Shown here piece by piece: positions 45,636 to 53,849 of a stretch of DNA of 64,000 nt. Numbering within the stretch: the stretch's first letter is position 1; the number at the start of each line of letters is the position of its first letter. A model generated the notes under the pieces. That model saw nothing but the letters and a program-made list of their open reading frames with translations. It did not search any database and was not told the DNA's origin. Made by a program: the position numbers and the translations under genes. The DNA lies in the NCBI GenBank assembly GCA_023410445.1, contig JAEYPT010000007.1:62001-126000 (forward strand), written 5' to 3'. The stretch is from Bacillota bacterium (GTDB lineage Bacteria > Bacillota > Clostridia > Oscillospirales > Acutalibacteraceae).

Positions 45636-45775
45636 ATCCTCTGAGAAATAGGGCGATGGTGTCGTTAAAAAGCAAAGTGCGTGCTTTTTAACGACATTTC
45701 TCTTTGTATATTCCCATTCTTCCATATGCAGGTCTGTCTAGTTGCCTCCGCTTCCGGGCGGAGGTGCTTTTTATT
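45636..45775 (+). ncRNA. Candidate small RNA with long bulged hairpin
   Basis: Downstream of two promoters, GTCGTTAAAAAGCA (45661-45674) pairs perfectly with TGCTTTTTAACGAC (45682-45695) over 14 bp. The stem continues as GAGAAAT (45643-45649) with ATTTCTC (45696-45702) after an 11-nt bulge AGGGCGATGGT on the 5' side. A terminator (CCTCCGC, TTCCG, GGCGGAGG, then CTTTTT) closes the unit at about 45747-45772. No reading frame with a ribosome site lies inside. I cannot match it to a known family. It could be a leader of the DUF503 gene, but the terminator argues for an independent RNA or an attenuator. Confidence 0.55.
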
Positions 45776-45955
45776 GCAATAAAATCAAAAATGGCCATTC
45801 AACCCAACGAACCGTCTCCCAAACAGAGCAGGGCAGGCTGAGTGATTTTTACTTGTGCATGCTGCCGGAACCGGTTAAAATGTTCCGGATTCGTATATTT
45901 ATATTTTTTCAAAACAATGATACAATAACAACAGTCAAAACGGGGAGGGCGAAGT

Positions 45956-46237
45956 ATGAGAATCGGGACGCTAAAGGTTCGGCTGTATGCACCCTGGGTG
46001 CATTCGCTCAAGGAAAAGCGGATGATCGTCAAAAGTTTGCTCGCCAAGCTTACAAATCGGTTCAACGTTTCGGCCGCCGAGGTGGAGGGGCAGGATACTC
46101 TTCAGACGGCGGTGATTGGCATCGCTTGCGTGGCCGATTCTTCCGCTTTCCTTGACAGCGTGACGGACAAGCTGATTGATTTTATCGAGAGCAGTACACA
46201 GGCGGAGATCGTCTCGGTGGAGCGGGATATTCTCTGA
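45956..46237 (+). CDS. DUF503 family protein (YlxP-like)
   Basis: A 93-residue protein of the DUF503/YlxP family: MRIGTLKVRLYAPWVHSLKEKRMIVKSLL, in part RLYAPWVHSLKEKRMIVKSL, is the conserved N terminus, followed by FNVSAAEVEGQDTLQTAVIGIACV, in part NVSAAEVEGQDTLQTAVIG. In Bacillus the gene is near infB-rbfA and the protein may help ribosome assembly; function is not settled. Here it is away from those genes. GGGAGGGCGAAGT precedes the ATG. The WYL regulator starts 25 bp downstream. Confidence 0.9.
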   Translation: MRIGTLKVRLYAPWVHSLKEKRMIVKSLLAKLTNRFNVSAAEVEGQDTLQTAVIGIACVADSSAFLDSVTDKLIDFIESSTQAEIVSVERDIL

Positions 46238-46262
46238 CCGGAGAACGGAAAGGGAAAACAGG

Positions 46263-47159
46263 ATGCAGATTAGCAGACTGCTGGAAATCGTGTACCTTTT
46301 GCTGGAGCACGGGAGCGTGACCGCTTCGGAGCTTGCCGAACGCTTCGAGGTTTCGGTCCGGACCGTCTACCGGGATATGGACGCCCTGGGCGAGGCCGGA
46401 ATTCCGGTTTGCGCGGAGCGCGGCAGGCAGGGTGGTTTCCGCCTGATGGAGAATTTCTCCCTGAACCGGTCGCTCCTTTCACAGCGGGACCAGGATGAAA
46501 TTCTGTTCGCGCTGCAGACCCTGAACGCAACCAGCGCAGCGGAGTGCGGACAGCTTCTTTCCCGCCTGAGCGGGCTGTTCCGCCGGGACTGCACCGACTG
46601 GATCGAAGTGGATTTCTCCGAATGGGGAAACGAAAAGGAACAGCGGGAGCGGTTTGAACAGGTGAAATCGTCGATTCTGGAGCGCAGGGTCATCCGGTTC
46701 GTTTATTACGGCTCCGACGGGAATCAAAGCGAACGGAGGGTCGAGCCGCTCCGGCTGCTGTTTAAGGGGAGCTGGTATTTGCAGGCGTTCTGCCTGACCC
46801 GGCAGGATTTTCGCACCTTTCGGCTCAGCCGGATGGAGCATGTGGCGGCGGAGGAACCCTTTGAAAAGCGGCCGCTGAGCCCGCCTCCGGTAGCCATGGC
46901 AGCCTCCGGTGCGCCCGAGGTGGAGCTGCTGCTGCACTTTCCCCCGCAGGCGGCCTTCCGGGTGTATGACGAATTCTCACCGGGACAGGTGGAAAAACAG
47001 GAGGACGGCGGCTTTCTGGTGCACGCCTCGTTCCCGGAGGGCGGTTGGGTCTACGGGTATCTGCTGTCGTTCGGAGAAAATGTTGCGGTCCTTTCTCCAG
47101 AACGCGTGAGACAGATCCTTCTGGAAAAGGCGGAACAAATCCAGAAAATTTATCAGTAG
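46263..47159 (+). CDS. YafY-type HTH-WYL transcriptional regulator
   Basis: A 298-residue regulator with an N-terminal winged helix of DeoR type (RLLEIVYLLLEHGSVTASEL, then AERFEVSVRTVYRDMDAL) and a WYL ligand-binding domain (about 140-225: VRFVYYGSD-like strand, SWYLQAFCLTRQDFRTFRLSRM, in part WYLQAFCLTRQDFRTF). A C-terminal WCX extension follows. It most likely controls the adjacent GyrI-like gene: a GACA-N6-TGTC repeat lies between them. The ligand is unknown. ATG 46263 starts at the helix-turn-helix domain, as in relatives. Confidence 0.9.
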   Translation: MQISRLLEIVYLLLEHGSVTASELAERFEVSVRTVYRDMDALGEAGIPVCAERGRQGGFRLMENFSLNRSLLSQRDQDEILFALQTLNATSAAECGQLLSRLSGLFRRDCTDWIEVDFSEWGNEKEQRERFEQVKSSILERRVIRFVYYGSDGNQSERRVEPLRLLFKGSWYLQAFCLTRQDFRTFRLSRMEHVAAEEPFEKRPLSPPPVAMAASGAPEVELLLHFPPQAAFRVYDEFSPGQVEKQEDGGFLVHASFPEGGWVYGYLLSFGENVAVLSPERVRQILLEKAEQIQKIYQ

Positions 47160-47170
47160 CCCGTTAATAT

Positions 47171-47203
47171 GACATACCCCTGTCAGGTTAAGCCCTCTAT
47201 ACT
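47171..47203 (+). promoter_or_regulatory. Operator-like repeat and -10 element of the GyrI-like gene
   Basis: GACA (47171-47174) and TGTC (47181-47184) form a short inverted repeat; TATACT (47198-47203) is a good -10 without a matching -35 at 17 bp, which suggests activator dependence, probably on the WYL regulator. Confidence 0.5.
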
Positions 47204-47243
47204 GGAAACAGATTCTGAAAAAAAACGAGAGGACTTGATCAAT

Positions 47244-47948
47244 ATGGAGTTACAGCTGAAATATCTTCCGGAATTTACGGTGGCAGGAGTACTTGGCGAG
47301 GGCAAGGCGGAGGAAGGGCCGAAATGGGTTCTGCCGCTTTGGGAAAAGTCCAACCGGGAGGCCGGAACCATGAAGACCGGTGGCGTGTGGGGAATCATGG
47401 GCCACCCGGACCGGTATCTGGGTCGCTGGGACGAGCGGGGGCTTTATCTGGCAGGCCGGGAGGTCGACGCGGAAACGAAGGTTCCCGAGGGATGGACCCG
47501 CTGGACGGTTCCGGCGCAGACCTATCTTGTCGCGGACTGTTCCCTGACCGGCTACGGGGACATTTTCAGCTGGGTATTAAGCGAATACCTTCCCGCTCAT
47601 GGGATGGAAATGATCGGCGCCGCGCACGAGCACTATCCGGACCCTGAAAATCCGGAGCATGTGGAGCTCTGGTTCCCGATTGCCGTGGGATATCGGTTCT
47701 GCCAGAGCTGCGGGATGCCGCTCACCGATGTTTCGCAACTTGCAACCGATGCGCAGGGGGAGCCGGAATATGATTATTGCACCTACTGCCGTCAAAAGGG
47801 AGCGTTTACGGCGGACTGCACCATGGAGCAGATGATCGATTTCTGCCTTGATCTGGGGGTGAAGTCCGGAATGTATCCGGATCGGGAAGAGGCTTCCCGA
47901 CAGATGCACACCTATTTCCCGACGCTGAAGCGCTGGAAGACGGTTTGA
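47244..47948 (+). CDS. GyrI-like effector-binding protein with C-terminal zinc ribbon
   Basis: A 234-residue protein. Residues about 1-150 match the GyrI/AraC effector-binding fold (LPEFTVAGVLGEGKAEEGPKWV, in part PEFTVAGVLGEG; WTVPAQTYLVADC; HEHYPDPENPEHVELWFPI, in part YPDPENPEHVELWFPI). Residues about 150-225 hold a zinc ribbon with YRFCQSCGMPLTD and YDYCTYCRQKGAF. Such proteins bind hydrophobic compounds; the ribbon form is common in clostridia. It follows the WYL regulator with an operator-like element between them. The ATG has GAGAGG upstream. Confidence 0.85.
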   Translation: MELQLKYLPEFTVAGVLGEGKAEEGPKWVLPLWEKSNREAGTMKTGGVWGIMGHPDRYLGRWDERGLYLAGREVDAETKVPEGWTRWTVPAQTYLVADCSLTGYGDIFSWVLSEYLPAHGMEMIGAAHEHYPDPENPEHVELWFPIAVGYRFCQSCGMPLTDVSQLATDAQGEPEYDYCTYCRQKGAFTADCTMEQMIDFCLDLGVKSGMYPDREEASRQMHTYFPTLKRWKTV

Positions 47949-47956
47949 CTCCATTG

Positions 47957-47999
47957 ACAGAGGACGGGAAGGCTGAATGCCTTCCCGTCCTCTGTTGTT
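47957..47999. terminator. Bidirectional terminator
   Basis: ACAGAGGACGGGAAGGC pairs perfectly with GCCTTCCCGTCCTCTGT (17 bp, loop TGAAT), between converging genes. Confidence 0.88.
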
Positions 48000-48008
48000 C
48001 TGCCTGTG

Positions 48009-48248
48009 TTACATTACATGGAGCTCTGTCCATTCGTCACCGATTTCAAACCCGCATTTTTGAATCCGGCTGCGGATTTGTTCCGGTCCGGTCCCCGTCG
48101 TGTCGTAATCAACCGCAACCTTTCCCCGTTCCGTATTCACGCTGACAGAAAAGATGCCGGGCACCGCGTCGAGGTCCTGCTTGATTTTTGCGCTGTCCTG
48201 CTTGCTGTGAAGATCGGGGAGACTGAAATACATGCTTGCCTTTGGCAA
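48009..48248 (-). CDS. HMA-like small protein without the CxxC metal site
   Basis: A 79-residue ferredoxin-like alpha-beta protein resembling heavy-metal-associated domains of CopZ type: YFSLPDLHSKQDSAKIKQDLDAVPGIFSVSVN (in part AKIKQDLDAVPGIFSVSVN) and GKVAVDYDTTGTGPEQIRSRI, in part KVAVDYDTTGTGPEQI. The CxxC copper site expected in the first loop is replaced by LPDLHSK, so copper binding in the usual way is unlikely. TTG 48248 has AGGAGG 8 nt upstream. No copper ATPase or regulator is near. Confidence 0.72.
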   Translation of the reverse strand: MPKASMYFSLPDLHSKQDSAKIKQDLDAVPGIFSVSVNTERGKVAVDYDTTGTGPEQIRSRIQKCGFEIGDEWTELHVM

Positions 48249-48439
48249 AAAGCATCCCTCCTTTTTCCATTATTATGGGACACATTTTCCGGCTTTATTA
48301 CATGCAGAACCTGATATTTCCAATTTTAACATCCGATTCTCATGAGATATTTATTTTCCATTCATCCGTTTTTCATGTCTTGAGGGTATTCTGGAAACAG
48401 TTTCGAGGAATCAATTTCCAGAATGGGAGCTGAAAAATC

Positions 48440-49009
48440 GTGATAAGAGTAAAAAAACTTTTGGTTTTATGCCTTGCGGCAGCCTGTTCCGTTTCGCTGG
48501 TCGCCTGTTCGCAGCAGGCTTCGGATGCCGGAGCTTCGTCTCAGGCACAGGCGCAGACCGATCAGCAGGGGTCTGCGTCGTCCGCCCAGGCGGATCAGAA
48601 TGTCGTTTACGGGAAGGTGACAGCCGTGGATGGCTCCAAGATTACAATGGACATCGGCACCCTGAACTTTCAGGGCAGGGGCCGGAATGGAACCGGATCG
48701 CGCCCGCAGGGCGGGTCCGGCGGGAGTCGGCCTGCGGGAAGCCGGCCGTCGGGTCAGCCGGGGCAGCGGGCAAATTTCTCCAATCTGCTGACTCTTACGG
48801 GGAAATCAACGACAGTCACGGTCAGTGATGCTGGTGTGCTGAAAAAGCAGGAAATGCCCTCCGGCGGAGCGAACCGTCAAAGAGGGGCACAGACCTCCTC
48901 CGCTTCCCTTTCTGACGTAAAGACCGGTGACATTTTAAAGGTCACGACAGAAAAAAGCGACGGAAAACTGATTTCCGTCCTGATTATGGGGGAACCGTCG
49001 AACAGCTGA
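48440..49009 (+). CDS. Exported lipoprotein, low-complexity
   Basis: A 189-residue lipoprotein with the lipobox VSLVAC, then a Ser/Ala/Gln-rich linker, a segment VVYGKVTAVDGSKITMDIGTL (in part VYGKVTAVDGSKITMDIG) resembling small OB-like DUF5666 repeats, a Gly/Arg/Pro-rich middle (residues about 75-110) and a second beta-rich part ending LKVTTEKSDGKLISVLIMG, in part DILKVTTEKSDGKLI. It probably sits on the outer face of the membrane. No enzymatic motif is seen. A terminator follows at 49027-49067. Confidence 0.8.
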   Translation: MIRVKKLLVLCLAAACSVSLVACSQQASDAGASSQAQAQTDQQGSASSAQADQNVVYGKVTAVDGSKITMDIGTLNFQGRGRNGTGSRPQGGSGGSRPAGSRPSGQPGQRANFSNLLTLTGKSTTVTVSDAGVLKKQEMPSGGANRQRGAQTSSASLSDVKTGDILKVTTEKSDGKLISVLIMGEPSNS

Positions 49010-49026
49010 TTCCAGCAAATTCTGAA

Positions 49027-49067
49027 GGCGAAACAGATCCGCTTCCGGCGGGTCTGTTTCGCCTTTT
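49027..49067 (+). terminator. Terminator after the lipoprotein gene
   Basis: GGCGAAACAGATCC and GGGTCTGTTTCGCC form a stem with loop GCTTCCGGC, followed by TTTT. Confidence 0.88.
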
Positions 49068-49149
49068 CTTATGCGGACAGGTTGCCCGGCTGATGCGGTT
49101 GTGGTAGGATAAAAATAAGAGAAAGCCAGCCGTTAAGGGGGAATTGCAT

Positions 49150-49806
49150 TTGAGTCAGCTGGAATTCCGGGAGGCCGCATACCGCAACGGCGGCAAAACC
49201 ATTTTGGACGGGCTGAATGTTTCTGTGGAAGCGGGGGACTTCGTTTCAATCGTCGGTCCTTCCGGAAGCGGAAAAAGTACGTTTTTAAAGCTCTGCTGTC
49301 ATCTGATCAGCCCAACGGAGGGCGATATCCTTTGGAACGGGACGAGTTTTCAACAGTTCAGCCCAACGGAGTTGAGAAAACGGATCGGTTATTGCTTTCA
49401 AACGCCGGTCCTTTTCGGTGATTCGGTTGAGAGCAATATGAGTTTTCCCTATTCCATCCGAAAGCAGACAATGGACCGGGAAAGAGTCGAAAAGCTGTTT
49501 TCCTGCTTTCAGATGAGCACGGAGTATTTACAGCGGGAAATCCGGAATCTTTCCGGTGGAGAAAAACAGCGGATCGCGTTAATTCGCGCGCTTTTATTTC
49601 AGCCGGAGGTTCTGCTGCTTGACGAGGTGACCTCCGCCCTTGATACGGAAAACACGAAAATCGTGGAAGAAGCAGTCGAAACGCTCAACAGGGAAGGAAT
49701 CACCGTCCTGTGGGTGACGCATAATCCTGAACAAAGCCGCAGAGTCGCTAAGCATCTGCTTACTATGGAAAGCGGTCAAATCAAATCCTGGGAGGCGATC
49801 CGATGA
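49150..49806 (+). CDS. fetA: ABC transporter ATP-binding protein (FetA/YbbL type)
   Basis: A 218-residue ATPase: Walker A GPSGSGKSTF, Q-loop YCFQTPVLFG, signature LSGGEKQRIALIRALL, Walker B VLLLDEVTSALD and the switch histidine in WVTHNPEQ. It pairs with the UPF0014 permease gene that overlaps its end by ATGA. The E. coli FetAB pair exports iron and protects from oxidative stress; that role is transferred by homology. TTG 49150 is preferred over TTG 49144, because AAGGGGG (49135-49141) is then 8 nt away. Confidence 0.88.
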   Translation: MSQLEFREAAYRNGGKTILDGLNVSVEAGDFVSIVGPSGSGKSTFLKLCCHLISPTEGDILWNGTSFQQFSPTELRKRIGYCFQTPVLFGDSVESNMSFPYSIRKQTMDRERVEKLFSCFQMSTEYLQREIRNLSGGEKQRIALIRALLFQPEVLLLDEVTSALDTENTKIVEEAVETLNREGITVLWVTHNPEQSRRVAKHLLTMESGQIKSWEAIR

Positions 49807-50561
49807 ATAACGCCAATGTCAGCGTGGGCTCCCTGCTGATCGCGTCCTCGCTTGTGTTTGTATCCCTGCTGTTTTCCTATTCCCAGAAGCTGAAACTGGA
49901 AAAGGAAACGATCATCAGCGTGATCCGGGCTGTGGTGCAGCTGGTTGCCGTCGGCTATGTGCTGGAATATCTGTTCGGCCTCAACAACCCGATCTTTACG
50001 GCTCTTATTTTGCTTTTCATGACCTTCAATGCCTCCTACAACGCAGCCAAACGGGGGAAGGAAATCCGCGGCGGCCTCTGGATTTCCTTCGTTTCCATTG
50101 CTGTGGGGGCGGGGGCCACGCTGGGAATTCTGGTTCTTTCCGGCGCCATTTTGTTCAAGCCGAATCAGGTTGTTCCGGTGGGCGGCATGATTATCAGCAA
50201 CGCCATGGTCGCTCTGGGGCTTTGCTACCGACAGCTCAGCGCCGATTTCAAAAGCCGCAGGGACGAGGTGGAAACACGTCTGGCCCTGGGGGCGGATATT
50301 CTGCCTTCTTCCATTGAAATCGTCCGGGACTCCATCCGCACAGGGATGCTCCCGACCATCGATTCCGCGAAAACGCTCGGCATTGTGTCTTTGCCCGGTA
50401 TGATGACGGGGTTGATTCTGGCGGGAACGTCTCCCGTTTCGGCGATCCGCTACCAGATTATGGTGACGTTCATGCTGCTTTCTACCACCGCGATTTCCTC
50501 GTTCCTGGCCTGTTACCTCAGCTACCGCGGTTTCTTTAACAGCCGGAAGCAGCTGCTTTGA
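49803..50561 (+). CDS. fetB: UPF0014 ABC transporter permease (FetB/YbbM type)
   Basis: A 252-residue membrane protein with about six or seven transmembrane helices. VIRAVVQLVAVGYVLEYLF, MTFNASYNAAKRGKEIRG and SIRTGMLPTIDSAKTLGIVSLPGMMTGLILAG, in part IDSAKTLGIVSLPGMMTG, are UPF0014 signatures. It forms the channel of the exporter with the preceding ATPase. A bidirectional terminator follows at 50590-50627. Confidence 0.9.
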   Translation: MNNANVSVGSLLIASSLVFVSLLFSYSQKLKLEKETIISVIRAVVQLVAVGYVLEYLFGLNNPIFTALILLFMTFNASYNAAKRGKEIRGGLWISFVSIAVGAGATLGILVLSGAILFKPNQVVPVGGMIISNAMVALGLCYRQLSADFKSRRDEVETRLALGADILPSSIEIVRDSIRTGMLPTIDSAKTLGIVSLPGMMTGLILAGTSPVSAIRYQIMVTFMLLSTTAISSFLACYLSYRGFFNSRKQLL

Positions 50562-50589
50562 TTGGAAACGCATTCATAGATAAAAATAT

Positions 50590-50627
50590 CAGGCCCCCGG
50601 ACTGCTGGAATGCAATCCGGGGGCCGT
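50590..50627. terminator. Bidirectional terminator
   Basis: GGCCCCCGGA (50592-50601) and TCCGGGGGCC (50616-50625) form a perfect 10-bp stem between two converging genes. Confidence 0.88.
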
Positions 50628-50641
50628 TATTCATAATTTGC

Positions 50642-51424
50642 TTATTCTGCAGCTTCTACGGAATCGTAAAGCTCTTTCGCGATCGATTGAATCGCGCTTT
50701 CAAAACGGGGAACATCCACTTCGTTGGAGCAGAAGCACGCAATGAACGGGTGCTTGGCGTAGACGATTCCGACGTCGTGCGTGATTCCGTTGTCCTCACC
50801 GGTTTTATGGGCGATCTTAACCCCAAGCGCGTGAAGATAGAAGGGCATTTTCCCATTTAAACGCTGATTTTTCAAAATTTCCAGCATCTTTTCAGAGGCT
50901 TTCGGGGAAACGAGGGTACCCGTGTACATCCGTTCCAGTAGCGAGCCGATTTCCGACGGGCTGATGTAGTTTTCGAGTCCCTTTGCGGCTGCATCTGAAT
51001 CGAACAGCAGGCGGTTAATCGTCGTTTCTGTAAGGCCGAGCGCACGCATGCGCGCGTTCACAGCATCCATGCCGAATCGCTTCAGAAGCATGTTCGTCGC
51101 ACTGTTGTCGCTCAGAATGATCATCAGGGTGCACAGGTCCTCTACCGTGACCGCAAGTCCGGTGTGAAGGTAGTTCAGCGCGCCGCAGGACGGGAGCTTA
51201 TCCTCCTGCCGGACAACGACGGTCTCGTTCGGGTCGAGCTCTCCCGCCTCCATGCGGGTGAACGCTTCTACCAGAATCGGGATTTTAATCACGCTCGCGG
51301 CCATCAGCGGGCCATTTTCGTTCAGGCCCCAGCTTTCCCCGGTGACCAGATCTTTATAGGTAAAACCGATTTTCCCCGGAATCGCTTTCAGTTCCGCAAG
51401 AACTTTTTCTTTGGTGTCTTCCAT
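50642..51424 (-). CDS. Class A beta-lactamase-fold serine hydrolase, no signal peptide
   Basis: A 260-residue protein with the penicillin-interacting motifs SxxK (Ser44-Lys47 in AASVIKIPIL), SDN (105-107 in ILSDNSATNM) and KTG (AHKTGEDNG). The omega-loop glutamate of true class A beta-lactamases is not found; the region reads RLLFDSDAAAKGLENYI. There is no signal peptide or membrane anchor: the protein begins MEDTKEKVLAELKAIPG. It may be a cytosolic esterase, amidase or peptidase acting on muropeptides. It lies after gatD/murT on the same strand, 38 bp away, which fits a cell-wall role. Confidence 0.85.
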   Translation of the reverse strand: MEDTKEKVLAELKAIPGKIGFTYKDLVTGESWGLNENGPLMAASVIKIPILVEAFTRMEAGELDPNETVVVRQEDKLPSCGALNYLHTGLAVTVEDLCTLMIILSDNSATNMLLKRFGMDAVNARMRALGLTETTINRLLFDSDAAAKGLENYISPSEIGSLLERMYTGTLVSPKASEKMLEILKNQRLNGKMPFYLHALGVKIAHKTGEDNGITHDVGIVYAKHPFIACFCSNEVDVPRFESAIQSIAKELYDSVEAAE

Positions 51425-51462
51425 GCTTCAATCTCCCTTCCCAACGGCTTCAGCGCCCATAT

Positions 51463-52245
51463 TCAGGAAACAGCTTCCGTGTAGCGCTTCTTCGTGCGCA
51501 TTGCCTTTTCGTAAACCGTCGAGTGGGCGAGATTTTCAACCGTGTCGTCCAGTTTGACAAAAGCATCCGTATTTCCATATTTCCGCTGCAGCGCGGTTTT
51601 GATCAGGTGATCCGCCAGCGCGGGGTTTTTGGGCAGAAGACTGCCGTGCCCGTAGGAGCCGATGGTGTTTTTATATTGGACTCCTTCCGTCTGGTCGTCT
51701 CCGTTGTTGCCGAAGCCCCGGAGCACGTGGCCGAACGGCTTAACGCCCGGTCCGAGCACCGTCTTTGCGCTGTGATTTTCAAAGGCGACCAGAATGTCGC
51801 TGTTGGGAGTCTCCGTCTTGAGAAAATCCGACTGAAAGACAAGATCCCCGATCATGCGGCGATCTCCGCCGAAGGAGGCGAAATCTAATACGCCAAGAAA
51901 TTTCAGTTCCTTTCCCTCGGATGTCCGGTAGAAATTTCCCAGAAGCTGGAACCCTCCGCAAATCGTAAGCAGAACGCCGCCGTCTTCAATATAGCTGCGG
52001 ACCTCCGCACCCTTCTGCTCCACAAAATCCGGTTGAAGAATTCCCTGTTCGTAGTCCTGCCCGCCGCCGATGAACACCACATCATATTTCCCGGCGTCGA
52101 ACGGATCTCCCATGCTGACAGTGGAAACATTCGCGCGGATTCCCATCCACTCGCAGCGTTTCTGGATGGTGATTACATTTCCCCGGTCGCCGTACAGGTT
52201 GAGCAGGTCGGGATATAAGTGGCAGATATTCAATTCACACATCAT
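51463..52245 (-). CDS. gatD: Lipid II isoglutaminyl synthase, glutaminase subunit GatD
   Basis: A 260-residue class I glutamine amidotransferase of the CobB/CobQ type. The nucleophile is in LLTICGGFQLLG and the catalytic histidine in GSYGHGSLLPKNP; LYPDLLNLYGDRGN is the conserved N terminus. It releases ammonia from glutamine for MurT, which amidates the glutamate of lipid II. Its ATG overlaps the TGA of murT (ATGA), as usual for this pair. Confidence 0.95.
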   Translation of the reverse strand: MMCELNICHLYPDLLNLYGDRGNVITIQKRCEWMGIRANVSTVSMGDPFDAGKYDVVFIGGGQDYEQGILQPDFVEQKGAEVRSYIEDGGVLLTICGGFQLLGNFYRTSEGKELKFLGVLDFASFGGDRRMIGDLVFQSDFLKTETPNSDILVAFENHSAKTVLGPGVKPFGHVLRGFGNNGDDQTEGVQYKNTIGSYGHGSLLPKNPALADHLIKTALQRKYGNTDAFVKLDDTVENLAHSTVYEKAMRTKKRYTEAVS

Positions 52246-53654
52246 TGCCAGATCTCCTTCAGGTCAAACTTCTTTTTCAGCGAGGCGCGCGATTCCATCA
52301 TGGCGGTGTAGGTAGCCGCAAGATACAGGGTCCCCCCGGCGGGAAGCTTAGCCAGGCCTTCGCGGATCAGCTCTTCAAAATCCTTCTGAAGCTGAACTTT
52401 GCCGAGCGGGAAACCGGCATATTTCAGCCGTACCGCCATATCCTCTCCGCGCACGCCGGAGGCGTAAAGGCGCTCGATCTTTTCCTGTGCGCCGGTCAGC
52501 TGCTCAAAATCCACGTCCCACAGCCAGGAAATATCCGTTCCGTCCTGATATTTGTCGTTGATGAGGAAGGCGGCGCTGAAGGTTCCGTCCGTATCGAGCA
52601 GGTAGCGGAGAATCTGGTTGAACCCGACGGGGTTCTTTACCAGCATCATAAGAATGCGCTTGTTACCCGGAACGCTGATGGATTCCATTCTGCCGAAGCA
52701 GCTTTCCATATTCGCGAGGACCTTCGCGGTCACGTCGAACGGAAACCCGAGCGTCTGACAGCAGGCCGCCGCGGCAAGAGCGTTGTAGCCGTTGAACATC
52801 CCGGGAAGGTCTACCCGAACCTCGTGCGTTTCCCCGGCGATGTCGAACACGAAATCGGAATGATCCTGCCGGATATCCGCGACTTTCGTGCACTTGAACG
52901 TGGGCTCCGGTCGATGAAATCCGCATTCGGTGCAGCGGAAACCGCCCAGATGCCCGAGCACGCGGTAGGAGTATTCGTATTTCCCGTGGCAGAACAGGCA
53001 ATAGGAATTGGTGGAAATGTTATTTTCCGCCGACGCGGGTGCCGCGCCGGGTTCAAACCCGAAATACACCGATTCCCGTTCGGCGCGCACCCCGAGCGAG
53101 GCGCAGAGGGAATCGTCCGCGTTGAGAATCAGCTTTACCCCGGGAACCTTTTGCACCCCGGCCAGAATCGCGTCCGCAACGGAGTAAACCTCGCCGTAGC
53201 GGTCCAGCTGATCCCGGAAGAAATTGGTGACAATCAGGGCCTCAGGCTGAACCGACGAGCAGAAACGCTTTACAGTAGCCTCGTCCACTTCCAGAACCGC
53301 CCATTGGTAGGGGCTATTTCCGTTTAAATCCACTTGTTCCGCAAAAGCGGTGGCGATGCCCATAATCATGTTCGCACCGCTGCGGTTTGTAATATGGGGG
53401 ATTCCGTTGGCCTCCAGAATGCGTGAAACCATCCCCGTTGTTGTTGTTTTCCCGTTCGTGCCGGTAATCGCGATCACGCGGAAACCGGAGGCAAGCTTTT
53501 TCAGCATGTTCGGGTCTATCCGAAGCGCCATCATTCCGGGAAGACTGGTGCCGGAGGTGCCTGTGTGCTTACAGACCCACTGTACCGTTTTCGCCATCAG
53601 AATAGCTGCTTTGCATCTCAGATCAATTTTCATGTTCCGCCGGGCATTTTCCAT
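52242..53654 (-). CDS. murT: Lipid II isoglutaminyl synthase, MurT subunit
   Basis: A 470-residue Mur-ligase-like enzyme. The ATP site is AITGTNGKTTTTGMV. A Cys4 zinc ribbon, unique to MurT among Mur ligases, is formed by YCLFCHGK and FRCTECGF. NFFRDQLDRYGE and VDLPGMFNGYNALAAAACC, in part PGMFNGYNALAAA, are conserved. With GatD it converts the D-glutamate of the stem peptide to D-isoglutamine, needed for cross-linking. ATG 53654 follows GGGAG with 7-nt spacing. Confidence 0.95.
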   Translation of the reverse strand: MENARRNMKIDLRCKAAILMAKTVQWVCKHTGTSGTSLPGMMALRIDPNMLKKLASGFRVIAITGTNGKTTTTGMVSRILEANGIPHITNRSGANMIMGIATAFAEQVDLNGNSPYQWAVLEVDEATVKRFCSSVQPEALIVTNFFRDQLDRYGEVYSVADAILAGVQKVPGVKLILNADDSLCASLGVRAERESVYFGFEPGAAPASAENNISTNSYCLFCHGKYEYSYRVLGHLGGFRCTECGFHRPEPTFKCTKVADIRQDHSDFVFDIAGETHEVRVDLPGMFNGYNALAAAACCQTLGFPFDVTAKVLANMESCFGRMESISVPGNKRILMMLVKNPVGFNQILRYLLDTDGTFSAAFLINDKYQDGTDISWLWDVDFEQLTGAQEKIERLYASGVRGEDMAVRLKYAGFPLGKVQLQKDFEELIREGLAKLPAGGTLYLAATYTAMMESRASLKKKFDLKEIWQ

Positions 53655-53800
53655 GTCCTGCTCCCTTCCAAACCGGTACGGCAGAACGCATCTGCCGAAA
53701 AAATTATAACGATCTTATTATATTCTCATAAACCTTCTTTTTCAACGCTATTTTTGGACGAAGCACCGGCAAATCGGGTTCCTGAATTTTCTGAATTCTA

Positions 53801-53829
53801 TTGACAAACCACGCACGCTCTTCTATACT
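53801..53829 (+). promoter_or_regulatory. Promoter of the T-box/trpB2 unit
   Basis: TTGACA (53801-53806), 17 bp, TATACT (53824-53829). Transcription starts near 53836. Confidence 0.88.
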
Positions 53830-53849
53830 GAAACCACAATAAAAATACG

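Noticed and set aside
45650..45665. GGGCGATGGTGTCG resembles the start of the fluoride (crcB) riboswitch.
   Set aside because: The rest does not follow that consensus: no GCC to close the first helix, no conserved pseudoknot partner, and the following sequence is taken up by a 14-bp perfect hairpin. The downstream gene is DUF503, not crcB or a CLC exchanger.
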